DNA of 64,000 nucleotides from Bimastos eiseni (Eukaryota; Annelida; Clitellata; Crassiclitellata; Lumbricidae). A program made the position numbers and the translations under genes. The stretch is from the NCBI GenBank assembly GCA_959347315.1, contig OY365822.1, positions 6,886,587 to 6,950,586 of the forward strand, in the 5' to 3' direction. Every line of letters starts with the position of its first letter. Position 1 is the stretch's first letter. This document shows positions 33,391-46,349 of this stretch, piece by piece. A model generated the notes under the pieces. It was given only the letters and a program-made list of their open reading frames with translations. It ran no database searches and was not told the DNA's origin.

Positions 33391-33944
33391 GTGGAGAAGT
33401 GGAGAAGGAAGAGGATGTTTATCGAACCCTTCGACCTGTCACCTGACTGTCCAGCACGCTAAACACTAAGCTATCGAGAACGTTTTTTGAGGAAGAGAAG
33501 CATGAGGAGGTATACATGAGGAGGACGAAGAAGGCAGACGGGTGTAAGAGGAAGAAGTGGTGATAGGTGATTGAGAAATAGAAAGACAGGAAGTAGAGGA
33601 ACATCATAAAACATCAATTTATGTTTGCATTAAGTGAGATCAAGAATGTCATGATCTATTTAACAAGTCGACGTTCTAAATGGCTTTTAGGAAATTAGAA
33701 CAGATTGGTTTTAATCTTAGTTCTGAAGTTAATGGTTCTGAATGGCTTTAGAGGAACTAAAACAGACGAGTTTTAATCTTGCAGCTGTGAATCACTTCAG
33801 AAAAATCAGAACAGATGAGTCTAAGTCTTAACACTGAATGGCATTAAAGAGATATAAAGCGTAATACTGTTCATTTCATTCTAATGCTTCGGACCGTCTT
33901 CCGAGAATTCCAGAGAAGGCAATGTCGTTTGGTTAGAGACAGAG

Positions 33945-34090
33945 GCATCAATCCCCATGAGTGATGGAGGCAAACCCTCGGTCCCAAGGGTATGGAAGGC
34001 AAAATATTCCTCTACGACTAAAACAATATCCCCTTACGTGAAATTGGAGGCATTTGCCTCCGGACCCCCTATCTGGACGCCTCTGGTGAG
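33945..34090 (+). repeat. R6 dispersed repeat with GGAGGC-GCCTCC hairpin
   Basis: It aligns with the reverse complement of 47200-47345. Shared blocks are AATTGGAGGCATTTGCCTCC, CCCTATCTGG and GGCAAAATATTCC. The palindrome GGAGGCATTTGCCTCC is central. The open frame here (MSDGGKPS) is repeat-derived. Confidence 0.75.
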
Positions 34091-34619
34091 AGGAACTGCA
34101 AAAGTCCGGTTACCCATTAATCAGCTCCAGATATCTGACAACAAAAACGTCTTACAACTGACCAAAGAATGGAGATTAGTCTACAGATTTAGAAACAATG
34201 TCTCGTGAAGAACGAGGCATAATGTAACTGATTTTTCTCGCTGATCGATGGGCACTTTGGGCAATGGCCATCCATTGTAATGAGTGTGTAATATATCTAA
34301 ACATCGAAGTTTCAATTATGACTCTTGTCGGGAATTTTTGGACGTTTGGGGTTCGGCGCACATCTCTTTTAGCGATCAAAATGAACAGCAACACTTACGG
34401 TCTGAAGCATATCTATAGAGCAGCTGTGAGTGAAGATAAGATTGATTGAGGCGTGGACATGTAAGATCTGATCCTATGCGATTTTTCCTAACATGTAGGA
34501 TTGATTGATTCAATCGTTTGGCGCAAACTGTTCGTACGTTGAAAAGGATCTGCAGTTAATTCGCTGAATTAAACACATGAGTCAGACAATTCAATGTATG
34601 GAGTTGTTGATTTGTTGTA

Positions 34620-35258
34620 CCAAAGAAAAAGGAAATGAGAGGAGAAGGGAGAAGGGAGAGAAGAGAGAGAGAGAGGGAAAGAGATACATGCTGAGAGGAA
34701 GAGGAAGAGGAGGAAAAAGTGAAGGTGGAATTATCTGGTGACGATGAAGAAGAGGAGGAAGAAGAGGGAGAAGAAATAGAGGAAGAGAGGAAGGGGAGAA
34801 GGAAGGGGAGGAGGAAGAGGTGAACGAGGAATGAGAGGAAGAGAAAGTGAGGGAAGAAAAGATGAAAGAAGAGAAGGAAGAAGTGTAGGAAAGGAGGAGC
34901 AGGATAAAGGAAGAAACAAGAGGAGACAGAAGAAGCGAAAAATTAAAAGGAAGAACACGAGGAGAGGAAAAAGAGGAAGAAGATGGAAGGGACACGAGAG
35001 GAGGATGAAGAGCGGGAAGGAAAGTATAAGAGGAGGAAGCAAAACAACAGGAAGGAAACCGGGTGTGGAGGGTAGACTAGACATAGAGGAGCGTGGAAGA
35101 AAGAGACAAAGATCGTGGGAGAGCTGGAGGAAGAACGTGCGCTGGGACAGAAAGGACAGACGGCGAAAGAGGAAGAGGTGGCAGAGGAAGGAGAAAGAGA
35201 ACGTGGAAAAGGGAGACGGTGGACGAGGAAGAGGTATGGGAGGGAGGGAGGGGGGGGT
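34620..35258 (+). repeat. Polypurine GGA/GAA/AGAGG tract of about 640 bp
   Basis: Mostly purine on the + strand with short interruptions, ending in a G run at 35242-35258. Lys/Arg/Glu-rich frames here are compositional. Confidence 0.92.
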
Positions 35259-35403
35259 TGTTTTGTCGGATGATGATAATGTTTACGTCAGTCCTCAATT
35301 GCAACAACATTAGTTCAACGACTTCTCTCGATGCGGACTTACTATCTCAACTTGGGACGACTCGCACCAATACATCACCAGACATACGCAAATAAAAGTT
35401 TAT

Positions 35404-35605
35404 AATTATATATATATATATATATATGGGAGGTATACATATACATATGTGTATAAATATTGTATATCAGTGATGCATTAATGACATTCGTATATATATA
35501 TTATATATATATATTATATATATATATTATATATATATTATATATATATTATATATATATTATATATATTATATATATATTATATATATATTATATATAT
35601 ATATG
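35404..35605. repeat. (TA)n and ATATATATT 10-13-bp array
   Basis: Regular TATATATATATT units at 35490-35605. Confidence 0.95.
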
Positions 35606-35821
35606 AGGGGTAATACAAATGCTTACCTACAAATAAGTCGGAACCGTTTTCTCTGGTATTTTTGCTGGTCTCCGAAAATAAACAGGCAGGCAAGTACACA
35701 GTTGGAAAGACAGACGGTTGAACAGACGGACATACATACATACATACATACATGCAGACAGTTGACCCACTGGACACACGGACAGACTGACCGACTGACT
35801 GACCGATTTGTTGATAAGCGA

Positions 35822-35920
35822 ATCGTTATTGGAATCGTTGTCGTCATCTCCAAATTTCAAAGGCGCCACTTGAAAGCCAAGCCCAGGGCACCCGCTCATT
35901 CACGAGCGCTCTGGTCTCAA
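35822..35920 (-). mobile_element. R1 SINE body fragment
   Basis: Contains GGCGCCACTTGAAAGCCAAG, CCCAGGGCACCCGC and TCATTCACGAGCGC. Confidence 0.8.
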
Positions 35921-36557
35921 TCTTGCAACACACCATGCCTATATAATGACGAACCGAAAACCATTTACTGAACGCAGTGTTACATTACAACCGCATTACA
36001 TTCGTCTTGGTCAACCCACGAACAAAGAAATGAGATCATTTGTCAAGTCCAGACCAGGTCAGGTCCGGCCAGGTCAGATCAGAAGCAACGAATCACGTGC
36101 GCCCTAGGCATGTAGCTGTCGCCATCTTGGTCAATAATCAGACGTAGCTGCGAGTATAACAGCGAGGTCAAGGGTCAGGCGACGGCACAAACATTAGATC
36201 TTTTCTTCAGGGAGGCGTCAGACAGTGGGCGATATTAGAGGAATCGATCGAGATGAACAAAGGGAAATATTTGCCTACGAAACTTTGACCATAACGATTT
36301 CTCCCGATTCGGTTAGGAACCTCGGTGTTGACGCAATATTTCAACAAAATACTATTGTCGCATTTTAGGGGGATATAGAGACTGATCTTTTGCAGTTTGT
36401 TAGAATATATATATGTGTGTCGGCTGATTCTGTCGATTTTCGAGCGACTGTATTTCAGGTAGCGTATACTAGCGATTAGCGTGATGTTTACTTCTTTATT
36501 TTCATCTTCCCCCCGAGGTAGGCCTACAAAAAATTAGGGAGCAATGTTCTGGAATGG

Positions 36558-36888
36558 CTAGTCTTGGCAGATTGTTTTGTTAGTGGAGAAGCTGCTACAA
36601 AAAGCGACAGCGTTGAAGCGCTGGACAACCATTGAAAAGCGCTGATAGAGGAAGGTGGTCTCTCTCTTGTCGTCTGATACCAGGTGGCCAAGGGGGTTGA
36701 TCAGTGTGAGGTCATCCCGGTTGACAGGACCCAGAGTCTCGAAGGCCAATGGCACAAAGCAGTGTGATGACAAAATAGCAGTGTATTTTGATGTTTTTCT
36801 GTCTGCTGCGATCTCGGCAGTAGCACCTGCATCTGGTGCGGTATGACTCTGCTAGGGTGTCGATGACTGTATCATCCCAGGCAAGACC
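36558..36888 (-). mobile_element. LINE RT C-terminal relic, frameshifted (LINE family A)
   Basis: One minus-strand frame gives LAWDDTVIDTLAESY; a second, after a frameshift, gives AGATAEIAADRKTSKY, then FVPLAFETLGPVNRDD and FLYQRFSMVVQRFNAVAF. This is the extreme C-terminal domain of the same LINE group as the relic in TLX intron 2. The frameshift shows it is dead. Confidence 0.88.
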
Positions 36889-36894
36889 TTTATT

Positions 36895-37075
36895 GCTATA
36901 ATTATTATTATTATTAATATTATTATGGTTATTATTATTATGAAATTATGAATATTTCTGTTATTATTATTATTATTATTCCTATTATTATTTTTACTAT
37001 TATTATTCCTATTATTATTTTTATTATTATTATTCCTATTATTATTTTTATTATTTTTATTTCTATTATCATTAT
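36895..37075. repeat. (ATT)n microsatellite with CCTATT interruptions
   Basis: Interrupts the family A LINE relic on its 5' side. Confidence 0.93.
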
Positions 37076-37539
37076 TAGCAACGAGAAACCACTTTTGCTG
37101 CGCACGTGAGAGTTCCATCTTGAGGCGAGAGTCCAAATTCCGGCTATAAATCTGGGTCAGGCGTGACTTTGACCTCCGACCCACATCGGCCGCCTCACAG
37201 GTCTCGGATAATAATGACGAGCAACATAAAAACTAGATCCGGTTCTCTTTCGCGATTCGCTTCGAAGGCGACAGTGGGACGGACGAGAGGAACGATAGTG
37301 GGGTGTGGCAGTTAGTGGGACGATGACCAAGAGGACACAGAGGGTAGATGGGACCCAGGGGGCCTCTAATACCAGGCCCTTAATTACTCATACCTGATCA
37401 TCGGGTCGTCTGACCTTCTCGCGCTTCGCTTATGGAGCGCTGCCGTCTCCGTCTGGCGTCGACCCCCCCGCGCTAATAAAAACAGCGAATAATGTCGCGC
37501 TACATAAATCTATCCGCAAAGCAAACATCACATATTGCG

Positions 37540-37740
37540 TGTCATGTGTTATATATTTAGCCAATAGATTGAATAATATATAACACTATATAATAATCAT
37601 TTATATATTATATAATATATATTAATCGTGTTATATACATGTATATTTTCCCGAACATATTGAGACAGCTAAACTGCATGTTGCTAAGCTATATATAACT
37701 TCATATATATATATGTATATATATATAATATTATATGTGT
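37540..37740. repeat. AT-rich TATATAAT region
   Basis: Several TATATATA blocks and short inverted repeats. Confidence 0.85.
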
Positions 37741-37788
37741 TGAGTAAGTGAGTAAGTAAACTTCATTCCATCAGATAAGCACACTGTG

Positions 37789-37866
37789 ATCGTAAGCTCC
37801 AGACCTCTAAAGCGCCACTCGAAAGACAAGCGCAGGGCACCACCTTATTCACGAGCTCTACGTTGA
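37789..37866 (-). mobile_element. R1 SINE body fragment
   Basis: Contains AAGCGCCACTCGAAAGACAA, GCGCAGGGCACCACC and TTATTCACGAGC. Confidence 0.8.
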
Positions 37867-38629
37867 GTCCGATGGGTGTGATAAACAGCGATGACGTGAT
37901 TATTTCTCAATAGAATTGAACTCCAAAAAGAATTGAACCTGAGCAACTATAACGGACCGAGGCGCACAGCTAAATATAAGGGCCTACTCGCCAATAGGAA
38001 CTCTCTAAACATATAGCTCGCTAAAATAACTCGTAAAAACTAGCCTACTAAGCACAATCCGCTAAAAAATAACCCGCTAAATATAAAGCTTCCCAAATAT
38101 AACGCGCACAGCTATTATAACTCATAAAAGTTTAATTCTGAGCCGATAACTCCAAAATGTCGCCTTTGCTGGCTTGCCACGGCGCGATATCTAACCAATC
38201 CGTCATCAACGCAGCTGCCGCATCACAGCATCAACATGAAATCAGTTCCAGTATCTTCGAATGGCCTAACGCGTCAAATTGAAACGTTTCATATAGGTGT
38301 AGAAATGTCATAACCGCGGCCGGGTAACATCTGGACTCTGGACGCTACTGGACGATACCAGAAGGTCGCCCTGCCATCATCAAAGTCCACTAGTGTATTC
38401 TTGCCAGCAGAGAAAGCTGGCAAAACAGGTGATCGGGACACGTGACAGGAACAGTCTTTCTGCGCCCATTCAGGAAGTTATTAGCCTTCAAGTTTGCTCA
38501 GCTGTATCGAGCGGCGCTTTGCAAATCTGCATGCAGTTAACGAAATCGCAAACACCTTGACAGATTGTAGCTGCTAAAATTCGGATAAGGCTAGGCTCTT
38601 ATCTAGAAGACGTTCGATACCGTTACATG

Positions 38630-38905
38630 GGTGTAGGTGTGTGTAGGCATTTATATGTGTGTGTAGGTGCATGTGTGTATTCATCTGTGTGTGTGCGTGT
38701 GTGCGTTCATGTAGATGTGTGTATTAGTGTGTGCAGATGGGTGTGTAGGTGTGTTTTTAGGTGCGTGTAGGTGTGGACGGGCGTGTTTTGGTGTATGTAG
38801 TGTGTGCATGTGTATGTGGGTCTGTGTAGATGTGGGTGTATGTCTGTGTGTAGGTGTGTTTGTGTTATACGTGTAGGTACGCGTGTGTGTGTGTGTGTGT
38901 TTTGT
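38630..38905. repeat. GTGT/GTAG-rich low-complexity tract
   Basis: Imperfect GTGTGTAGGT units. Confidence 0.88.
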
Positions 38906-39248
38906 AGTTATATTTGCAGCCCATACATAAGTCTGACGTGTGCATGAACAACAAAAGTGCGAGCGCCATATATCGTTCGTTAGAATAGGTCAGACGAGTT
39001 CCGGCGTCAGAACACGTGTTCTAGCCTGCATGCGGAACATTAAGGCTGATCATGGGATTGCTAATGTGGCATGTTTACGACCTGGGAAGAAAACCCATGT
39101 GGGACGGTGAAACATGCGTACGTAAAAGCACGTGTGGAATCATCGGCGGATATATCGACGCATGCGCGTGTTTATGTCTCAATGGTGCCTTCTAATGAGC
39201 TGTCAACAGCGATAAAAGATGCTGGAAAAGTTGGCTTAAGGTGTGATG

Positions 39249-40522
39249 AATGGATGGATGGATGGATGGATGGATGGATGGATGGATGGATGGATGGATG
39301 GATGGATGGATGGATGGATGGATGGATGGATGGATGGATGGATGGATGGATGGATGGATGGATGGATGGATGGATGGATGGATGGATGGATGGATGGATG
39401 GATGGATGGATGGATGGATGGATGGATGGATGGATGGATGGATGGATGGATGGATGGATGGATGGATGGATGGATGGATGGATGGATGGATGGATGGATG
39501 GATGGATGGATGGATGGATGGATGGATGGATGGATGGATGGATGGATGGATGGATGGATGGATGGATGGATGGATGGATGGATGGATGGATGGATGGATG
39601 GATGGATGGATGGATGGATGGATGGATGGATGGATGGATGGATGGATGGATGGATGGATGGATGGATGGATGGATGGATGGATGGATGGATGGATGGATG
39701 GATGGATGGATGGATGGATGGATGGATGGATGGATGGATGGATGGATGGATGGATGGATGGATGGATGGATGGATGGATGGATGGATGGATGGATGGATG
39801 GATGGATGGATGGATGATGGATGGATGGATGGATGGATGGATGGATGGATGGATGGATGGATGGATGGATGGATGGATGGATGGATGGATGGATGGATGG
39901 ATGGATGGATGGATGGATGGATGGATGGATGGATGGATGGATGGATGGATGGATGGATGGATGGATGGATGGATGGATGGATGGATGGATGGATGGATGG
40001 ATGGATGGATGGATGGATGGATGGATGGATGGATGGATGGATGGATGGATGGATGGATGGATGGATGGATGGATGGATGGATGGATGGATGGATGGATGG
40101 ATGGATGGATGGATGGATGGATGGATGGATGGATGGATGGATGGATGGATGGATGGATGGATGGATGGATGGATGGATGGATGGATGGATGGATGGATGG
40201 ATGGATGGATGGATGGATGGATGGATGGATGGATGGATGGATGGATGGATGGATGGATGGATGGATGGATGGATGGATGGATGGATGGATGGATGGATGG
40301 ATGGATGGATGGATGGATGGATGGATGGATGGATGGATGGATGGATGGATGGATGGATGGATGGATGGATGGATGGATGGATGGATGGATGGATGGATGG
40401 ATGGATGGATGGATGGATGGATGGATGGATGGATGGATGGATGGATGGATGGATGGATGGATGGATGGATGGATGGATGGATGGATGGATGGATGGATGG
40501 ATGGATGGATGGATGGATGGAT
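39249..40522 (+). repeat. Giant near-perfect (GGAT)n array, about 318 copies
   Basis: Pure GGAT for about 1.27 kb with one defect, a single missing G near 39814-39817. All frames on both strands stay open (Trp-Met-Asp-Gly on +, Ile-His-Pro-Ser on -) because the unit cannot make a stop codon. These are not genes. True length may be mis-assembled. Confidence 0.98.
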
Positions 40523-40766
40523 AATCATGTGTCGTTGTATTTAGTTTTTTGGGAACAATGAAGAGCTATATTAAGTTATGTTATGGATGGATAGATGGGC
40601 AGACGATAGGTAATGAAGGTATAGTCGCTACTATAGCGCCCAGATATTCGCACATGTCTCCGTTTATCTTATCCAATAATAACATCATATTATAATGGCA
40701 AACAAAATATGGACAGACAGACGGAAAAACAGACGGACAGACAGCCAGACAGACACATACGCACTG

Positions 40767-41046
40767 ACAGACGGTCATATACAGACGGTCATATACAGAC
40801 GGTCATATACAGACGGTCATATACAGACGGTCATATACAGACGGTCATATACAGACGGTCATATACAGACGGTCATATACAGACGGTCATATACAGACGG
40901 TCATATACAGACGGTCATATACAGACGGTCATATACAGACGGTCATATACAGACGGTCATATACAGACGGTCATATACAGACGGTCATATACAGACGGTC
41001 ATATACAGACGGTCATATACAGACGGTCATATACAGACGGTCATAT
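40767..41046 (+). repeat. Perfect 14-bp minisatellite, 20 copies (ACAGACGGTCATAT)
   Basis: Exactly 280 bp of identical 14-bp units with no visible substitution. Confidence 0.98.
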
Positions 41047-41300
41047 TGCTGACGAAGAGACCGACGGATGGATGGACTCGGGACGGGCGATTAGAAAAAG
41101 AACGAATAGGAAAAGAGTAAGACGGAGAATGTGGAGAAGGAAGAGGAGGATGGGATGATTGATGATGGAGGAGCCATTGGTCCAACTGTTCCTAACTCCA
41201 GGAAGCCAGAAAGAGACGGAGTAGCCAGATGTCTATGATGTATCCCTCTCATATCGTGTTATTTGGACTGACACTCAAACGCTTTATGGTCGGATCGCGC

Positions 41301-41500
41301 NNNNNNNNNNNNNNNNNNNNNNNNNNNNNNNNNNNNNNNNNNNNNNNNNNNNNNNNNNNNNNNNNNNNNNNNNNNNNNNNNNNNNNNNNNNNNNNNNNNN
41401 NNNNNNNNNNNNNNNNNNNNNNNNNNNNNNNNNNNNNNNNNNNNNNNNNNNNNNNNNNNNNNNNNNNNNNNNNNNNNNNNNNNNNNNNNNNNNNNNNNNN
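41301..41500. other. Assembly gap, 200 N
   Basis: Exactly 200 unspecified bases, a round number typical of a scaffold join. Real distance unknown. Confidence 0.99.
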
Positions 41501-41744
41501 ATATCGGTGGCGACGTTGGGCGATGTCAGTGGTGGGTTGGGGAGGAATGGGGAGAGTGGGGGTTGGGGTTAGACGGACGAGAGGAACCGCATCGCTGATC
41601 ATAAACATTCTCATAAGGGTCCTCGTCTATCTCTCCATTTCTGTCTTAATATAATTTAATATACACTTAGATGAATCATTTGGTCCCGGGAGGCGGCTCT
41701 GAAGGGACCTATATAAATTCTTGTGTCCGTTAAAGCTTCCGTCA

Positions 41745-41905
41745 ATCTATGCATCCATCCATCCACCCATCCATCCGATCATCCAGCAATCCATCCATCG
41801 ATCCATCCGCACACACACACATACAAACACATCTACACACACCTACATACACACCTAGCAACTCGCACTTACACGCACCTGCACACACACCCACACACAC
41901 CCACA

Positions 41906-41942
<37 letters not shown>
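41745..41942. repeat. CATC tetranucleotide then (CA)n
   Basis: ATCCATCC at 41745-41808, CA-rich to 41942. Confidence 0.93.
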
Positions 41943-41944
<2 letters not shown>

Positions 41945-42374
41945 CTAAATCGTAAAGCGGGAACTCTTTCTTTTCGTCTCAAGAACGGAACTCTCTGAGT
42001 CTCTGTAGCTGTAGAAGACAGTTACACAGCTCGTGACTGCTCTGTCTTTGGGTCCGGACTTTCTGTCGCCGTCTCTGCATACGAGTTTGCTCGAACCACA
42101 GGCGCTTTGTCAACAAAATTCGTTGGGCGGTGGGGTGGGGGTAAAAATCGTTTCCTGGTCAAGATCCAAAATGGGTCAGAAACGCAGACGGTCAGAAGAC
42201 AATGGTATAGGTGGTCTTTAGAATTGATACAGCGAGGGAGGTAAGCGGAGGAGGAGGAGGAGGAGGATACATATCGGTGTGATTGTGCTAGGAGAGATTA
42301 TTAGTTTGAAAGAGAGCTATAGAAATGACTTAAATGAACAGAAATGGCTGCATGGACCTATTTCTGATTCACTG

Positions 42375-42500
42375 ATATTATTGATTGATTAATTGATTAA
42401 TTGATTAATTGATTGGTTGATTGATTAATTGATTAATTGATTTATTCGTAGATCAAATGAATGAAGCTACATAGAATAGGCGCTACATAATTGCCATATA
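42375..42500. mobile_element. (TTGATTAA)n array next to an R4-like fragment
   Basis: (GATTGATTAATT)n at 42380-42440 is followed by GAATAGGCGCTACATAATTG, a weak R4 core match. The pairing of a TTGATT tail with a GCGC core recurs at 30.1 and 59.9 kb. Confidence 0.45.
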
Positions 42501-42835
42501 TGCAAAAACATATACATGTACAGTAATATAATATATATCTCTGTAATAAATCTGCATATGCATAAATATGGCAACACTCTATAGCTAAAATTGTTGTATC
42601 CCAATTCTAATTTCTATTTCGAGAGAGCAACGTTAACCATCCGATGCTGGTGCTAGATAAATCATCGACGATCACCGACAGTGCAATCTCACAAGAGAAC
42701 TCGTGACGACGAGCAATCTTGACAATGTACATCGCAAGAACGCATGACCTTGATTAACGCCAACAGAGGCATTATATCGCGTGCAATTGCGTTTTGGAGT
42801 TCGACGTATAGTTAATACACAACAGCTTTATTGAA

Positions 42836-43090
42836 TGAGAACGAATGAGTGAATGAATGAATGAATGAACGAACGAATGAATGAATGAATGAATGAATGA
42901 ATGAACGAACGAATGAATGAATGAGTGAATGAACGAATGAATGAATGAATGAACGAATGAATGAATGATGAATGAACGAACGAACGAACGAATGAATAAA
43001 TGATGAATGAACGAATGAATGAATGAATGAACGAATGAATAAATGAGTGAATGGATGAATGAATGAATGAATGGATTAATGAATGATTGA
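42836..43090. repeat. (GAAT)n / (GAAC)n array
   Basis: Tetranucleotide with regular T/C variation. Confidence 0.95.
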
Positions 43091-43299
43091 TATGAAACCT
43101 ATATACGTGCGAGTCATCCATATACTTTCATACATTGAAGTATGCAATCTGTTTCTTTTTAATCAGGGTTACGGAAATTTATAATGTAACTCATATTTCG
43201 TTGATATTGAGGATTTTCAATCTGTATGTATGCAATTTATAGACTAAGGATTGAACCTAAATCATACATGGACATTATTTGCATATAAATATAAATAGT

Positions 43300-43355
43300 A
43301 GGCCTATATATATAAATATTATATATATATAATATATATATATAAATTATATATA
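43300..43355. repeat. (TA)n microsatellite
   Basis: TATATATAAATATTATATATA-like run. Confidence 0.9.
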
Positions 43356-43489
43356 TGTGCCTGCTGCTTATTGTCAAATATGTAGTCATTACGAAAATTC
43401 ATATAGCGTATCTTTAATGTTACTATACTCAGGAGCGCTCCAAATGTAGACTGTATACAGTCTTGTATTTGTGTATATACGTTATCAGT

Positions 43490-43501
43490 CTTTGATAGAT
43501 T

Positions 43502-43552
<51 letters not shown>

Positions 43553-43572
43553 CGATCGATCGATCGATCGCA
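43490..43572. repeat. (GATT)n then (GATC)n
   Basis: A switch from GATT to GATC units in one array. Confidence 0.95.
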
Positions 43573-43849
43573 CACAAACACACAAACAGCTACAGACAAA
43601 CGCACATACACACACACATATATATATAAATATATGTGTTTTATATATGTATATATATATACGAGCAAGCATATGTATGATTGTATAGGTCTAAATACAT
43701 GTATAGACGTTTTTATCTAATACTGTATCTAAGTAAATGGGTTTACCGTATACAACTTCATATGCATGGACAGATCGACGATAATAATAACAATAACTTC
43801 CGCATATCTGCCCTTTTGTTTGACTTGGTCTCTCGTTGCGTTATTACAT

Positions 43850-43950
43850 TCACATATATCCATATATATACATATATCCATATATATACATATATCCATA
43901 TATATACATATATCCATATATATACATATATACATGCATATATATATATA
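43850..43950. repeat. 18-bp minisatellite (CATATATCCATATATATA)
   Basis: About five near-identical units. Confidence 0.93.
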
Positions 43951-44539
43951 AGGTCCCCGCGAGTGATGGCGTCGTATTACTGTCGAGATTCGGTTCATCG
44001 AAGCCTCGAGCAAATGTATACATCCGTTATGAGACCGCTTAATTAACGCTGCCTTCATTCACCGACCGATCATTGTTTTGTAGCTATGATGATCCGCAGT
44101 ATGCAAATCATTGTTGTTGCCATGGTGACCTGATTATTATGGCGTCATGCGTCTGTTATTGCTATTAATATGATTATGAGTATGAACACGGCTACTAAAG
44201 AAACAATGCGTGGGTCTTCTTCGACCATTGTTGTTAATGCGATGATCAACTATAGCGTACAATCATGTTTAGTCAATTAATGCTATCGTCAATTATAATC
44301 CATTGTAATACGGACAACGATGGTTCTCACGGTAATCTTTTTTATACCGACAATTCGTGGTCATCTTCTGTATAAATTTGAGTATGATATTATAATCCCT
44401 ATACCCCACGACCGTATGACCGTGTTACTCCACAGGGAGACAATCTATAGAGCGAAAATTCTTTTTAATTACAATGCTGTACTTTTAAATGTATTGTACA
44501 CCAGAGTGCGCGGTTATGCAATTGGTTCGATGAAGAAGG

Positions 44540-44831
44540 TACTTACTAACTTACTTAATTACTTTACTTACTTACTTACTTAATTACTTACTTACTTATT
44601 TACTTACTTTACTTAATTACTTACTTACTTACTTATTTACTTACTTTCTCATTTACTTACTTACTTATTTGCTTGACCTGCTTACTTACTTGCTTACTTA
44701 CTTGCTTGCTCACTTACTTACTTACTTACTTACTTACTTAATTATTCATGTACTTACTTTACTTCCTTACTTACTTCCTTACTTCCTTACTTCCTTACTT
44801 ATTTACTTTACTTGCTTACTTACTTACTTAC

Positions 44832-44863
<32 letters not shown>

Positions 44864-44872
44864 TGAACTTAT
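44540..44872. repeat. (TTAC)n array
   Basis: CTTACTTACTTA with AATT and CCTT interruptions over 330 bp. Confidence 0.96.
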
Positions 44873-45245
44873 AACTTATGAGTCATATATGTTGCCGTGG
44901 TTGTCAACTGTTTTAAGTGGATAATTGGTGATCATTGTTTCATCGCTTAAAACTGTTGTCAGCGTCATGAATAATCAATTGCAATTTGCATCGTGATTCT
45001 TCTTCTAATTCTGTGCGTGGACAGTCTTGTCTTTGCCATAATGTTCTTCTACCTTTTAAGTGAACAATTAGTTGCTATTGTTGCCATGGCGATCTACCAT
45101 TTTATATAGACAAAGGGTCATTGTATTTATATTTATTCTGATCAATTATATGCTGACAATGGGAGCATTGTTAGCATCATGGTGTTCATCCTTACTCCCT
45201 TATATACATATATATATACATATATATATAAGGTATATAAGGTCC

Positions 45246-45247
<2 letters not shown>

Positions 45248-45304
<57 letters not shown>
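45248..45304. repeat. (TA)n microsatellite
   Basis: About 27 uninterrupted TA units. Confidence 0.96.
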
Positions 45305-45308
<4 letters not shown>

Positions 45309-46034
45309 CAGCCGCCATGTTGGCTTTCTCTTCTATAGGGATTATGAGAAATTGTTGTTGTCATGGTAATCTATTATTTTTGCGTGAACAATGAGCGTTT
45401 GTTGTTGCATTAAAGTTGTTTTCAGAGTCATCGTTTGTCCATTTTATACGGATAATACGGACAGCAAGATTACCATGGTGATCGGCCTTCTTTAATTAAA
45501 AATTCGAATATCCTCTTGCCACTGTGAGCTTTCTCTGCAACGCAGACAATAGGCCGTTGTTGCTGCCTTGGAGATGTACGTGTTTGCACGAACAATGAAT
45601 GATTGTTGTTGCCATGGCGATCCATGCATTCGCAGTGACAATGGCTCACTACTGTTGCAGCTGTGATCTGCTACTTTACGCCAACAATCATTTAAACAAT
45701 GGACATTTCGTCGCACATATTCACTGACCATGTCTGTCTTTGTCGGTCCGTGTCCCGTTTTTGTCGGTCCTTGTCCAGTTTTCTCCCTCATTTTGGTGCA
45801 ATGTTTTGTCTAAATCTATCGTTGACATAATAACATTTGATCCATAAGTATATAGCATAACAATGACACGAATAAACATGACGTCATTGTTCAACTGTGT
45901 ACCGTATCAAATTTAGTGACTTGTGTTTTACAACAGAGGGAAGACGAACTACTAATGACTTCTAATTGACTGTTCGAGTCTTAGTTGTTTCGATCCCATG
46001 GCTTTGAGAAACAACGAGTGGGTGAAAAAGACGA

Positions 46035-46046
46035 ATATACAGATAC

Positions 46047-46078
<32 letters not shown>

Positions 46079-46250
46079 TAGGAGAGTGAGAAAATAAAAG
46101 TGTGCGTCTGTGAGTGAGAGAGAGGGTGAGACAGACAGACAGAGATAGAGACAGCGACAGAGAGAGAGAGAGAGACAGAGAGACAGAGAGCGAAAGAGAG
46201 ATACAGAGTCAAAGACAAAGACAGATAAAAACAGAGACAGAGAGAGCACA
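46035..46250. repeat. (GA)n / GACA tract
   Basis: GAGAGAGA and GACAGAGA units. Confidence 0.93.
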
Positions 46251-46349
46251 ATCGTCCGCTTGTGTGACTGTTGTATCTCCGTTGATTTCCATTATAATTT
46301 TTTTTTGCACCAGCGTCCTCTCGTCTTAAACATTAGAAAGATGTCATTA

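Larger units (their letters stand above)
44060..45745. repeat. Decayed tandem family around ATTGTTGTTGCCATGGTGATC
   Basis: At least twelve scattered units share an ACAATG, TTGTTGTTGCCATGG, GATC, TTTTATACG order over roughly 60 bp each (for example near 44120, 45075, 45350, 45470, 45610). TTAC and TA arrays interrupt the series. Open frames across it are not conserved proteins. Confidence 0.75.

Noticed and set aside
33957..34208. 83-codon frame starting MSDGGKPS
   Set aside because: Lies in the R6 repeat, whose other copy at 47.2 kb is not open in the same frame.
39243..40561. Long open frames (up to 433 codons) of Trp-Met-Asp-Gly or Ile-His-Pro-Ser
   Set aside because: A pure GGAT repeat has no stop codon in any frame. 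There is no start context, no splice signal and no unique sequence.
40767..41046. Possible CRISPR array
   Set aside because: Perfect tandem 14-bp units with no spacers, in a eukaryotic genome.
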